Assembly (NCBI RefSeq): GCF_001307035.1
Contig: NZ_LKIU01000005.1
Span: 203,664-267,663, forward strand
DNA: 64,000 nucleotides
Source: Arthrobacter sp. Edens01
GTDB lineage: Bacteria > Actinomycetota > Actinomycetes > Actinomycetales > Micrococcaceae
Direction: 5' to 3'
Made by a program: the position numbers and the translations under genes. The notes below the pieces were generated by a model. That model made no database searches. It worked only from the letters and a program-made list of their open reading frames with translations, and was not told the DNA's origin. The stretch's first letter is position 1. Every line of letters begins with the position of its first letter. This document shows, piece after piece, positions 27,885-37,335 of the stretch.

Positions 27885-30578
27885 TCAGGCACGGAACATG
27901 GTCCGGGTGCTTTCATCCCGCTCCCACGTTGTTCCCGGGTGCGAGGCTGCCGCAAGCCGACGGCCCGCGAGGGTGAAAGCGGTGTAGACGACGGCGTCGA
28001 ACGCACTTCGCGGACCTCGAACGGAACCGAAGATCCCCGCGGCACTGTTTAGCGCTGTGCTGTTGAGGGCGCCCTGCTCGGCGTTGCCCCGGTAGGTGCG
28101 GCGAAGGACAGCCAGCAGGCTGGGAACGTCACGGGGAAGCCGGACCAGGACTGGGGGGCAGTCAAGGACGGACTTCTCCGCTGCCGGAAAAAACCGCTCC
28201 ACGTACAGGTCATCGGCTACTACCGGGGGGAGCGTACCCAGTTGCTGCCCGGCCTCGGCGCTCAGTGCGTAGGCGCCGGCGCCCCACAGTGCTGTCCCCG
28301 CCCCGGGCAGATGGCGGCGGGCACGGTAATAGGAGCGAACCAGCAAAGCTGCGCCGTTCAGGTCGTAGTCCACCGGCGGGCGAACGGCGAGGGACCCGGT
28401 ATCCAGTGCCTCGAAAACCGCGCGAACAGTCTCCTCGCCCACCGTGATGTCCGCGTCCAGATACAGCCGTGGCCAGAAGGAAGCGGCGGCGTTGCCGGCA
28501 TTGATGGCCGCTGTCTTGGACGCCTGCATAATCTCCAGCACCCGCACTCCCGCACGTGCCCCGGCCTCAGCAGCCGAGCCGTCGGTGCAGCCGTTGCACA
28601 CCACGATGACTTCGGTTCCGGCGGCAATCACCGACGCCAGGGAATCAAGGGTGGCGCCGATCACGCGTTCCTCATTGTGGCAGGGAATGATGATCGTGCC
28701 CCGGGGAAGGGATACGGCGCCCTCGTCTGCGGCCGCTGGAGTTTCCGCGGCGGAGGCGCGGCCGGCCCCCGGGAGACGCCTCCGGTGCCGGGAAAGCAGC
28801 AGCGCCGGGACCGCCAGGCGGTGCCCTGCCCCGCCGGTCCGCAGCACTTCTGCCAGCAGGACTGCTGTCCGAAACGCCGCGGCGTAGCTTTTTCCGTGGC
28901 GCAGTTCGGCGTATCGAACCCGGTTCACGGCCATTAGCGCGGTGAGCTCGGGTGACTGCCCTGACCCGCCCCGGCGGTGCACCATGGTGGCCGCCGGTTC
29001 AAACCACACTTCCGCACCGGTGCTGCGCGCTCGGTGAAAGTACTCCGTTTCCTCGGAGTACAGGAAGAAGTCCTCGTTCCAGCCGCTCAGCCTGCGGGCC
29101 AGGGGCATATCCACCATCAGCGCCGCTCCCGTAGCCCAATCCACGGGATGTGCGTAGAGGTAGGCCTCGGCGTCGTACTCAATCTCCGAGAGCCAGCCCG
29201 GCCGATGCGCCAGCCGCCGCCCGGCGAGTGCATCTCCCAGCGCCCGGGGAATACTCGGTTCCCGTCGGAGGGAATGGTAGGTACTGCCGTCCTCATCAGC
29301 CAGCAAAGGCACCACTATCCCGGTCCCCGGCTGCCGCAGGCGCTCCAGCATGGCTCTAAGGGCGCCGCGGCCGACCCGGAGGTCCGGGTTGAGGACCAGG
29401 ACGGCTCCCGCATCACCGGTATGCAGGGCAGCTGCGTTGATCCCGCCGGCGTAGCCGAGGTTGCCGCCGGTTTGCACAACCTGCACATCACTGTGCAGGG
29501 CAAGCTGTTCCAGGGTGGTGTCTGTAGAGGAGTTGTCCGCCACGACTACCCGCACGGCCAGGTCATCCGTCTCAGCCCGCAGGGAATCGATCAGACCGGG
29601 GACGTCGCCGGCGTTGTTGTGGGTGACAGAGAGAACACAAACATCGGCGAAGCCAGTCGGCGGCGCGAAACGGAACGGAACACGGGCGGGGGATGGAGCA
29701 GCCGGCCGCGGTACTGCGCCGGGCGGCACCGTGGATCCGGACTGGCCGGCTGGGCGCTGCAACCGCAGATAGGCCGGGGGGCCTTGAAGAAGGTATCGCT
29801 TAGCCAGGCGGCGTGGTTCCAGGGCGAGCCGCCAGGCCCACTCGAGCCCGTTGGCGCTGGCCCAGTCCGGTGCACGCTGGATCCTGCCGGCCAGGAAGTC
29901 CACCACTGCTCCGAAGGCAAGCAGTGCTGACGCGCCGGTTGCAGCACCGTTCTCGGTGATCCACAGTTCCTGGCGGGGTTTGCCAAGGCAGACGACCAGG
30001 ACGTCCACCCCTGCGCCTGAAATCTCCGAACACAGGTGCAGATTGGCTGCGGCATCTCCCAGCATGCTGCGTTCGGGCGCCCAGCAGCCGGCGATGCGCA
30101 GCTTGGGGCGCAGCCGGGGAAGGACCTGCATCAGCCGCTCCTGGGTTTGAAGTGCTCCGCCCAGGAAACCGACGCTGAGTCCGTGTTCCTCGCACTCGTC
30201 CAGGAGGGGGCCAATGAGGTCGCTTCCGGCAAGACGGGACCATTGCCGCTGCGTAAGGGCGCTGGCGCGGGCTGCGATGGGCGCCCCATCCACCAGATTC
30301 AGCCACTCAACTGCTCCGCTGCGTCCTGCGGCGTCCAGGGCACCATGCCATCGTCCGGCTGCGCCAAAGTAGTGCAGGTGGTCCAGATTGACGGATGCAA
30401 CAGCCAGCGGTTCGCGGGCCCCGCTGCGCGCCCGCTCCACGATCATCCTGACTGCGTCCTCAGCCGTCAGGAGGTCGACCGGCACATCGGCCAGCAACAG
30501 CCTGCTGCTGTCGTGGCCGGAACCGAATGACCGCCCCTTGGATACATGGCCGTCCGTTGTCGTTGCTAGCTTTGCCAT
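27885..30578 (-). CDS. triple glycosyltransferase fusion (WecG/TagA + GT2 + GT2)
   Basis: A single 897-aa chain with three transferase modules. Residues about 25-290: WecG/TagA/CpsF family (NLVDGAPIAARAS, VGFLGG, VCLGKPRQELWI, FGAVVDFLAG). Residues about 295-600: GT2 like rhamnosyl transferases (VLSVTHNNAGDVPGLIDSL, VVADNSSTD, GGNLGYAGGINAA, LNPDLRVG, FFLYSEETEYFHRA). Residues about 650-870: a second GT2 (IIIPCHNEERVIGATLDSL, VVCNGCTDGS, LYLDADITVG, VVADDLYVERF). ATG 30578 is chosen because GGAGGAGGA lies 8-9 nt upstream; an earlier in-frame ATG at 30644 lacks this. It is convergent with the operon that ends at 27824. It probably adds several sugars to the lipid-linked unit at the inner membrane face. 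Confidence 0.88.
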   Translation of the reverse strand: MAKLATTTDGHVSKGRSFGSGHDSSRLLLADVPVDLLTAEDAVRMIVERARSGAREPLAVASVNLDHLHYFGAAGRWHGALDAAGRSGAVEWLNLVDGAPIAARASALTQRQWSRLAGSDLIGPLLDECEEHGLSVGFLGGALQTQERLMQVLPRLRPKLRIAGCWAPERSMLGDAAANLHLCSEISGAGVDVLVVCLGKPRQELWITENGAATGASALLAFGAVVDFLAGRIQRAPDWASANGLEWAWRLALEPRRLAKRYLLQGPPAYLRLQRPAGQSGSTVPPGAVPRPAAPSPARVPFRFAPPTGFADVCVLSVTHNNAGDVPGLIDSLRAETDDLAVRVVVADNSSTDTTLEQLALHSDVQVVQTGGNLGYAGGINAAALHTGDAGAVLVLNPDLRVGRGALRAMLERLRQPGTGIVVPLLADEDGSTYHSLRREPSIPRALGDALAGRRLAHRPGWLSEIEYDAEAYLYAHPVDWATGAALMVDMPLARRLSGWNEDFFLYSEETEYFHRARSTGAEVWFEPAATMVHRRGGSGQSPELTALMAVNRVRYAELRHGKSYAAAFRTAVLLAEVLRTGGAGHRLAVPALLLSRHRRRLPGAGRASAAETPAAADEGAVSLPRGTIIIPCHNEERVIGATLDSLASVIAAGTEVIVVCNGCTDGSAAEAGARAGVRVLEIMQASKTAAINAGNAAASFWPRLYLDADITVGEETVRAVFEALDTGSLAVRPPVDYDLNGAALLVRSYYRARRHLPGAGTALWGAGAYALSAEAGQQLGTLPPVVADDLYVERFFPAAEKSVLDCPPVLVRLPRDVPSLLAVLRRTYRGNAEQGALNSTALNSAAGIFGSVRGPRSAFDAVVYTAFTLAGRRLAAASHPGTTWERDESTRTMFRA

Positions 30579-30644
30579 GTCCGGCTCCTCCTCCACAATC
30601 GTTGCTACCGGCAGCGACAATAGGAGGGGCCATACGCGGGGCAC

Positions 30645-30718
30645 TGGGTATGTGCTACTGGTCTCTGCACGGACAGTGGAGCCCGCAAAGGGTAATTCTG
30701 CGAGGTGCTACGCGGGTA
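30645..30718 (-). promoter_or_regulatory. candidate promoter/operator region of the fusion glycosyltransferase
   Basis: The 190-bp gap 30579-30770 lies between two minus-strand genes and should hold the promoter of the fusion gene. It contains CTGGGTA (30644-30650) with TACTGG at 30656, and CTACGCGGGTAG (30708-30719), a CTAC/GTAG inverted repeat. These resemble the hexamers before other operons here. No clear sigma boxes were found. Confidence 0.25.
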
Positions 30719-30770
30719 GGGGCCGCGGTGGGCCGGGACCCTGCGGGAGGCTGGCTTCGAACCCGGCCGG

Positions 30771-31403
30771 TTAGTCCCCGAAGGTCAGTGCGGCTGGGTC
30801 TGAAACATGCTCCGAAATCGGTGCCAGCGCGCCGTCGTGAACGCGGAAGAGCGCGCCGGTGAGCGGGCAGGTCCATTCGCCGTCGGAGGAACCGGGAACA
30901 AGAGGGTGCCCTGCCGGGCCAACCCAGCCCACCTGGCGTGCAGGGACTCCCGCGACGACGGCGTAGGCAGGAACATCCCTGGTCACGACAGCGCCGGCAG
31001 CCACTGTTGCCCACGCGCCAATCCTGACGGGCGCGATGCAGACAGCACGGGCGCCGATGGCAGCACCCTCACTTACTTCGACACCCACCGGGTTCCAGTC
31101 CTCCGCGTTCTTCAGCGACCCGTCCGGGTTCACTGCCCGCGGATAAGTGTCGTTGGTGAAGACGACGGCGGGCCCCACAAATACCCCGTGGCCCAGCACT
31201 GCCGGTTCGTAGACCAGGGCATGGTTCTGGATCTTGCAGTTGTTCCCCACCCGGACACCCGGACCGATGTACGCGCCCCGTCCGATAACGCAGTTCGCGC
31301 CGACTACCGCGTCTTCCCTCACCTGCGCGAGGTGCCAGATCAGTGTTCCGGTTCCGATCTGTGCGTTGGCGTCGACGTCTGCCGTGGCATTGATGTTGTC
31401 CAT
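30771..31403 (-). CDS. WlbB-like UDP-amino-sugar N-acetyltransferase (hexapeptide repeat)
   Basis: A 210-aa left-handed beta-helix acetyltransferase. TGTLIWHLAQVREDAVVG, GRGAYIGPGV, CKIQNHALVYEP and VVFTNDTYPRAVN match the WlbB/WbpD group, which acetylates the 3-amino group of UDP-2-acetamido-3-amino sugars. After the helix (GVPARQVGWVG) there is an extra C-terminal stretch of about 40 residues with EWTCPLTGALFRVHD. ATG 31403 follows AAAGGA; an upstream in-frame start at 31454 is less likely. The dehydrogenase and aminotransferase of this pathway lie 12-17 kb away in the main operon. Confidence 0.85.
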   Translation of the reverse strand: MDNINATADVDANAQIGTGTLIWHLAQVREDAVVGANCVIGRGAYIGPGVRVGNNCKIQNHALVYEPAVLGHGVFVGPAVVFTNDTYPRAVNPDGSLKNAEDWNPVGVEVSEGAAIGARAVCIAPVRIGAWATVAAGAVVTRDVPAYAVVAGVPARQVGWVGPAGHPLVPGSSDGEWTCPLTGALFRVHDGALAPISEHVSDPAALTFGD

Positions 31404-31632
31404 ACCGGTGTCCTTTCGCTCCCGGGACAACCCGTTGTCTTCCGGGCCTGCCACACCCTACCGCTTGGCCGCGCGGACGCGCACAAGTAAGAGATGCCTA
31501 GGTAGTCGAGACACTTTTGAAGCTGATTCCCCGGAACCAAGTGGTCGAAAGACAGTAATAACTACGTGTAGGACTTCAAAGCCCCCAAACCTACGCTCTG
31601 TTTTCGGGCCCCAAAACTCGAGGCAGGAATCT

Positions 31633-34368
31633 ATGCGCGTTGCACCACCCCCACAGCCTTATCCTCCTTCCGGACATATCTCAAGTTCCCAAATCCGCCT
31701 CGTTGGCCGCAGCGAGGAACTGCGTGCGGTGGTTTCCGCCATAGAGTCCAACGGGGGCTCTGTGATCGTAGGACCCGAGGGGATCGGGAAAACTGCCCTC
31801 GCCAACGCTGCTGCGCGTGCAGTGCGGCAGGGCTTTCATGTGGTCCAAATCCGCGGCAGCAGGTTCTCCGCCGGCACCGGGTACGGGGCACTGGGCTGGC
31901 TGCTTAGTGAGCTGCCGGACACCCCGCTGGACGATCCCGTTCAGGTGCTGCGGGCGCTCAAGGCCTATTTGCAGGAGCGGGCAGGGGGACGGCGGACGCT
32001 GCTGGTTGTGGACAACATCCACGAACTGGATCCGCTGAGCCAGACCGCCACCGTTCAACTAATACGGCAGTCAGCCGCGGCGCTGGTAGCAACTACCCCC
32101 GACCTCCTGCGCTGCGGCGATGAGCTGGTCCGGCTGTGGTCTGAAGGCATGATCCGCCGCATCGATTTAGGGCCCCTGGAGCCTCCAGACTCGCTGGCTC
32201 TGATGGAGGACCTTACCGGTGGCCGTCTCTCCGCCCTCGCAGCCCACTCGGTCTGGCTGCAGACCAGGGGCAACCCGTTGTTCACCTCCCTGCTGTGCCG
32301 GGACCAGATGACAGCCGGCCGGCTGAAGGAACGCGGCGGCATTTGGACGCTTGCAGGGCCGCTGACTTTCAAGGGCGAGATCGCCGACTGGATGGCGTCC
32401 TGGTACCGCCGCATCGACGACGCGGAGCGCCGAGTCGTGGACCTGGTATCCCTGTGCCCCGGAATACAGCTTCAGGTGCTGCTGGCCATGGGGGACGAGC
32501 GGAGCGTGGAGAACCTGGAAGAACAGGGCATCCTCGTCGTTGCCCAGCGGGAAGGGACGGTATGGATGCGCGAACCGCTGTACGCGCGGCTGATTGCCGA
32601 ACTGGTCCCGATGGGACATTTCTTCGAGTTGTGGCAGGAGCTTCTTGCCACCGGTCCTGATCTCGATACCTGGGCAGACATCCCGGCCCGTGCGTTTGCC
32701 GAATGGGCTGCCGCTGCCGGCGGCCCCGTCGACCCCGACCTCGCCGCCCGTGCGTGCGCGGTGGCGAACCTGGCAGGCGCGCCCGAGAGCGCAATCAAGA
32801 TCGCTGCGGCAGTCGAGGACCCCCGGCCCCACCCCCGGCTGAAACTTGAACGGGCCAGGGCACTGCGGGCGTGCTATCAGGCACCGGCTGCCGAGGTTGA
32901 ACTGCGCAGCCTGACAGGACTCCAGGATCCCGAAACCCTGGTGCCCGCCCTGCTGGAACTGGCACAGGTGGCCCGCCTGGTGCCGGACCCTTACGTTTCG
33001 CCGCAGGATGCTCTTCGGCAGGCAGAGACCGCTGCGCAGGGCCAGTCTGAACCACTGCATACGCAATCCCTTCACCTGATTACCGCCGCGCGTGCGGCGT
33101 TCGCAGTGCTGGATGCAGACCCCTCCGCCGCCCCGGAGGAACTATCTGCCCTCTGCCTGGATTGGACTGCACCCACTGCCCTCGTACTGGGTGCGCAGGC
33201 CAGCCGGTGCCAGTTGCTCGCCCTGGAAGGCCGGACAGGGGAGGCGCAGAAGGAAGCTGCCGAGCTGTGGGAGAGACTGCGCCAGGTGCATTCCCTCCCG
33301 CTCACCACCGGCTCCGAGATCCTGAGCGGCGTCCTGTGCACGCACGTGATGTGCGCCGAACCCGGACGGGCCCTGGCCATGCTGAACCAGGCCAACGGGG
33401 TGCGCTACCTGGAACACCATCTGAGTGCCTGGTCGGAGCTGCCTGCTGGTGTTATTCACGCTCTGACCGGACGTGCAGACGCAGCGCTGGAGTGTTTAAT
33501 TCCTGCACTCCGGCAGCTTGAAGTGGACGACCCCCGGGATCTGCTCCCTCTTGCCCGGGCAGCCATGGCGTACTGCTACGCAGAGCGCCAGGAATGGGAC
33601 AAAATGGGGGAGTATTTGGGCTCTGTCCCGGAGTTCAGGGCCGCCCCGGCAGGCCACGTACTGGTAGGCACACGCTATTTCCAGCTGGCTGCTGCCCTTT
33701 CCCGCGGCACCACGAGCCGGAGCGGTGATCCAGCTGGCCAGCTGGCCAGGGAAGGTCAACGCGCAGCGGCCGCCGGCAGCTTTCCCGCGGCCGTCCTGTA
33801 TCTGGCGGCTGCGGGCCTGGACGGGGACTTAGCCTCGGCGCAGCTGCTTGAAACGACGGCTGCCGCCGGAGACGGACCTATGGCCGGCACCTGGCAGAAA
33901 CTCGGTGCCGGGCTTTGGAAACAATCTGCCCAGTTACTCTTCGAAGCCGCCGAAGCGCTGTTGGCACGGGGTTTCTACGGAATGGGTTACAAGGCCGCGC
34001 TCGCGGCACAGGAAACGGCCGACGCCGCAGACCAGCGTGAGCTGTCCCGCCGGGCCCGTGTGGTGGCCAACGAGTGCTACCGGATGCTCGCCGATGCCAA
34101 CAGCCTTCAAAGCCGAATGGACACACTGTCCGACTTTGAGCGGGACCTGGCCGTCCGTGCGGCTTCCGGAGCGAGCAGCGCGCGGCTGGGGAGCGCACTG
34201 CACCTCTCACCCCGCACGGTTGACTGGCATCTTGGCCGGATCTTTCAAAAGCTGCACGTCTCAGGACGGGCTGAACTCCGCCGTCTGCTGGGGGAAGGGA
34301 GCGGCATCGCGGGCACGGGGAGGGACAGCGCCACCAGAACCACGGAATCCACCCGGGTGTACAAGTAG
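31633..34368 (+). CDS. LAL-type LuxR-family ATPase transcription regulator (3 of 5)
   Basis: About 911 aa. Walker A is GPEGIGKT, Walker B is LLVVDNIHELDP, with Asn after the Asp where regulators 1, 2 and 5 have Asp. A helical sensor region fills the middle. The C-terminal HTH has LGSALHLSPRTVDWHLGRIF, the DWH subtype shared with regulator 1. A Ser/Thr-rich tail follows the HTH. ATG 31633 is supported by GAGGCAGG upstream and by LVGRSEEL close behind, where LAL proteins begin; the open frame back to 31234 overlaps the divergent acetyltransferase and is not used. Confidence 0.88.
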   Translation: MRVAPPPQPYPPSGHISSSQIRLVGRSEELRAVVSAIESNGGSVIVGPEGIGKTALANAAARAVRQGFHVVQIRGSRFSAGTGYGALGWLLSELPDTPLDDPVQVLRALKAYLQERAGGRRTLLVVDNIHELDPLSQTATVQLIRQSAAALVATTPDLLRCGDELVRLWSEGMIRRIDLGPLEPPDSLALMEDLTGGRLSALAAHSVWLQTRGNPLFTSLLCRDQMTAGRLKERGGIWTLAGPLTFKGEIADWMASWYRRIDDAERRVVDLVSLCPGIQLQVLLAMGDERSVENLEEQGILVVAQREGTVWMREPLYARLIAELVPMGHFFELWQELLATGPDLDTWADIPARAFAEWAAAAGGPVDPDLAARACAVANLAGAPESAIKIAAAVEDPRPHPRLKLERARALRACYQAPAAEVELRSLTGLQDPETLVPALLELAQVARLVPDPYVSPQDALRQAETAAQGQSEPLHTQSLHLITAARAAFAVLDADPSAAPEELSALCLDWTAPTALVLGAQASRCQLLALEGRTGEAQKEAAELWERLRQVHSLPLTTGSEILSGVLCTHVMCAEPGRALAMLNQANGVRYLEHHLSAWSELPAGVIHALTGRADAALECLIPALRQLEVDDPRDLLPLARAAMAYCYAERQEWDKMGEYLGSVPEFRAAPAGHVLVGTRYFQLAAALSRGTTSRSGDPAGQLAREGQRAAAAGSFPAAVLYLAAAGLDGDLASAQLLETTAAAGDGPMAGTWQKLGAGLWKQSAQLLFEAAEALLARGFYGMGYKAALAAQETADAADQRELSRRARVVANECYRMLADANSLQSRMDTLSDFERDLAVRAASGASSARLGSALHLSPRTVDWHLGRIFQKLHVSGRAELRRLLGEGSGIAGTGRDSATRTTESTRVYK

Positions 34369-34399
34369 CGTCTGCAGTCCGTCCGGGCATCCGGGCAGG

Positions 34400-34465
34400 T
34401 AGCGGGGTGCGGTTACACCCGTGTAATTCAAGTACCGCCTACTGATTACTGGTGATTCCTACTCA
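34400..34465 (+). promoter_or_regulatory. TA-element-rich promoter region of regulators 4 and 5
   Basis: The 177-bp gap before regulator 4 contains CAAGTA (34429-34434), then TACT copies at 34440, 34447 and 34460, and TTAC at 34413. TACT repeats 7 and 13 bp apart suggest a binding array. TA-rich elements are scarce in the surrounding GC-rich coding DNA. No sigma boxes were placed. Confidence 0.25.
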
Positions 34466-34545
34466 GGCAGGTGCCATTTGCTCTACCTAGTCTTTTGAGC
34501 ACTGCCCCCCGTGGGCAAGATAGCTTGCTAGGAAGAGGTCTCACT

Positions 34546-37335
34546 GTGGAGAAACATCGTTTGTCCGGCGCACATGCACTTCTGGCGCATGCCCCGCTGA
34601 TCCAAGAACAAGCCGTTGGAAAGCAGATCCAGGATGTGCCCTTTCTCGGGCGCTCCGGTCTCATTCAGGCCATGGCAGATTGCCTGAAACCGGAATCAGC
34701 AGTTTCGGGCTGCCTGGTCGTGGGCGATTCCGGAACCGGCAAGAGCGCACTGATCCGGCACGTGCTCTCCGTCTACGGTGGTGCCGCCTACGTGGTGAAT
34801 GTCAGGGGATCTGCCTTTGCCGGACGAACTCCCTTTGGGGCCCTGACATTCATGCTGTCAGAGCTCGAACCCGAGTCTGCGTCCCACCCCGTCCTGATCC
34901 TGCGCGGGCTGACAGAGCTCATCCGGGAACGCGCTGCCGGCCGCCAGGTCATCCTCGCCGTGGACAACGCCGAGGAACTCGACGAATTCTCCGCCATGGT
35001 ACTTAGCCAAATGGTCGTCAACCGCTCCGCTCACATGTTCGCGGCCTTCCGCGACTTCAGCGCCGCACCTGCCGAATTCATGGGCCTGTGGCGGGAAGGG
35101 CTGCTCACGCGGCTGGATTTGGAGCCCATGCTGCCCTCTGAGTGCGCCCACCTGCTCGAAGCAAACCTGCGGGGCCCGATCAGCAGGGCAGCGGCAGAGG
35201 AACTGGCCAGCGCCAGCGGCGGCAACCCGAACATGCTGCTGGCAGTTGCGGAGGACTACCGGGAATGCGGCAGGGTGAAATCCATGGATGGCGTCTGGGT
35301 CCTTGATAAGACCCGCCACTGCACCTTCCCGCGCCTCTACGCCGCTATGGCCGTGCGGCTAACAGGCCTTTCCGCAGGGCAGCGCGAGCTCCTTGACCTG
35401 CTGGCACTGTCCGGTGCGCTGCCGCTCGAGCAGGTTCTGGAACGGCTGGACAGCCTTGAGGTGGATGCTCTCCAGGAAGCGGGGCTGCTGCAGCTCCAGC
35501 ACAGAGGAGCGCCGGCGCTTTCACTGGGCGATCCGGCCCTGGGCACGGTGCTGCGGGGACAGCTGGACTCCGGAAGGCGGCGGGAGCTCCTCGAGATCAT
35601 GGTGCCGGACACCGCAGTTGCCTTGCCGTCGCATGCCGCGGAATGGCTGCTAAGCGCGGGAGCCAAGCTGTCCGCGCCGCTGGCGCTTTCCGCAGGCCGT
35701 GCAGCAAACGCGGCAGGAGACCCGGAGGCAGCCCAGGAGTACATTGAAGCTGATCCGGACTACCTGTCCTCCACCGCGGCGGTTCTGGAACTGTCCCGCG
35801 CCCAGCTCCGTCGGGGCAATGCCGCCCAGGCCGCCGACGCCATCCTCCGGCACCGCTCCTTCGACGAAACAGGCATTGTATCGCCTGACTCAGTGCGCCT
35901 GCTGTTGGTCGAAGCAGCGTCCGGGTGCCGCGCGCTCGCCGAGCAGCAATTCGTTGCCTCCGGCTCTGCGGATCCGCACGCTGCGCTGTTCGGCGACGCC
36001 GACCGGATGCTCGCCGAGCTCAGGAAGCAGGGGCTGGCTCACCGTGAGGCGGCAATGCTGGAACGGGAACTGGTCCTGGAGCGCGCGCGCTGCCTCACAC
36101 AGCACGGTCAGTACAGCGAGGCAGCTTCCTTTCTCTCCGGAATTTATGCCCGCGGCGATGAAAACGGCCGCGGATTCCGTGCCCTGGTGGGCTCCTGGCT
36201 CTGCGTAGCGTGGGGCATGAGCGACCGGCAGTCGGACGCGCACGAGCTTGCCGCAGCCCTGTGGCCAATCCTCACAGACGTGCACCAGCCGGATCTGGAC
36301 GAGGGCCAGGCCGCGCCCGCCCAGGCGAGGATCCTGCATGTCCTAATGGTCACCGGCGCGCTTGATGCTGCCGCAGACTTCCTCTACCAGGATGCCGGAA
36401 CGGAGGGGGACGGCAGTCTTGGCGGGACCCTCCGCGAAGTCTGCGAAGGGATGCTTCATGCATTCGCAGGCCGCGGGGCCGCAGCCATCGCCTTGCTTCA
36501 CCCGGCCGCAACGCAGCTGGCCGTGTTTGATCCGGACGGGCTGCAGCACACCGTGAGCGCCGTGGCAGCGTACTGCGCTGCACTCCAGGGCCAGTACGAG
36601 CGGGCAGAGGAGCACCTCCGTACCGCCGACGCGGTGCCGGCCACGCCATCATGGGCACTGCAGCGCACTGCAGCCCATTTCACCGTGCTCGCCTGGAATC
36701 TCCTGGGCTCGGAAGACGCCCATGAAGCGCTGGCTGAACTTGCGGCCAAGGACGACGCCCGCGGCGCTGGAGCCTACGCCGTCCTTAGCCTGCTGAGTGC
36801 CGTGCGGCTGGGGGACACCGCTGCCGCCCAGCAGCTGCTGGATACCGCCTCAGTTCTGCAGGGACGCTTCGCCCGGCTGTGCGAGGACTACGCCAAGGGC
36901 GCGGCGGGCTGCGATCCGCAGCAGCTCCTGCTCGCGTCCGACGCTGCGGCGGCCATGGGCCATGAACTGTTCGCACGGGACACCGGAGAGCGGGCCCTGG
37001 AAATCGCGGCCGGATCGGGGGACCGCGCCACCGTCCGCTTCATCCACCGCAGCCGGCGGCTGCAGTCGGGGGAGACAGAAAACGACGCCGAGGTGGAAGA
37101 CTGCCTGCGCGGGCTGACGGCACGCGAACGGGTGATCGCACGCCAGGCTGCCTCCGGAACGAGTAACAAGATGATCGCCGCAGAGCTCTCAATCTCTGTC
37201 CGCACCGTTGAAGGCCACCTTTACCAGATTTACTCCAAGCTGCACGTCGGCAGCCGGAGGGAACTGTCCCACTTGCTGTCAGCAAGCCAGACCGGCAGCG
37301 CAAACCAGTCCGGCGCAGTACGCGGGGTGCGGTGA
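34546..37335 (+). CDS. LAL-type LuxR-family ATPase transcription regulator (4 of 5)
   Basis: About 929 aa. Walker A is GDSGTGKS, Walker B is ILAVDNAEELDE (again DN instead of DD). The helical middle is Ala-rich and long. The C-terminal HTH reads LTARERVIARQAASG and IAAELSISVRTVEGHLYQIY, followed by a short Ser/Gln tail. GTG 34546 is selected because GGAAGAGG lies 8 bp upstream; the frame is open back to 34471 but that part looks like leader. The stop overlaps the start of regulator 5, so both are co-translated. Confidence 0.87.
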   Translation: MEKHRLSGAHALLAHAPLIQEQAVGKQIQDVPFLGRSGLIQAMADCLKPESAVSGCLVVGDSGTGKSALIRHVLSVYGGAAYVVNVRGSAFAGRTPFGALTFMLSELEPESASHPVLILRGLTELIRERAAGRQVILAVDNAEELDEFSAMVLSQMVVNRSAHMFAAFRDFSAAPAEFMGLWREGLLTRLDLEPMLPSECAHLLEANLRGPISRAAAEELASASGGNPNMLLAVAEDYRECGRVKSMDGVWVLDKTRHCTFPRLYAAMAVRLTGLSAGQRELLDLLALSGALPLEQVLERLDSLEVDALQEAGLLQLQHRGAPALSLGDPALGTVLRGQLDSGRRRELLEIMVPDTAVALPSHAAEWLLSAGAKLSAPLALSAGRAANAAGDPEAAQEYIEADPDYLSSTAAVLELSRAQLRRGNAAQAADAILRHRSFDETGIVSPDSVRLLLVEAASGCRALAEQQFVASGSADPHAALFGDADRMLAELRKQGLAHREAAMLERELVLERARCLTQHGQYSEAASFLSGIYARGDENGRGFRALVGSWLCVAWGMSDRQSDAHELAAALWPILTDVHQPDLDEGQAAPAQARILHVLMVTGALDAAADFLYQDAGTEGDGSLGGTLREVCEGMLHAFAGRGAAAIALLHPAATQLAVFDPDGLQHTVSAVAAYCAALQGQYERAEEHLRTADAVPATPSWALQRTAAHFTVLAWNLLGSEDAHEALAELAAKDDARGAGAYAVLSLLSAVRLGDTAAAQQLLDTASVLQGRFARLCEDYAKGAAGCDPQQLLLASDAAAAMGHELFARDTGERALEIAAGSGDRATVRFIHRSRRLQSGETENDAEVEDCLRGLTARERVIARQAASGTSNKMIAAELSISVRTVEGHLYQIYSKLHVGSRRELSHLLSASQTGSANQSGAVRGVR

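Noticed and set aside
31234-31632. 133-residue upstream extension of regulator 3
   Set aside because: It overlaps the acetyltransferase on the other strand, has low coding character, and ATG 31633 has a ribosome site and the proper LAL N-terminus.
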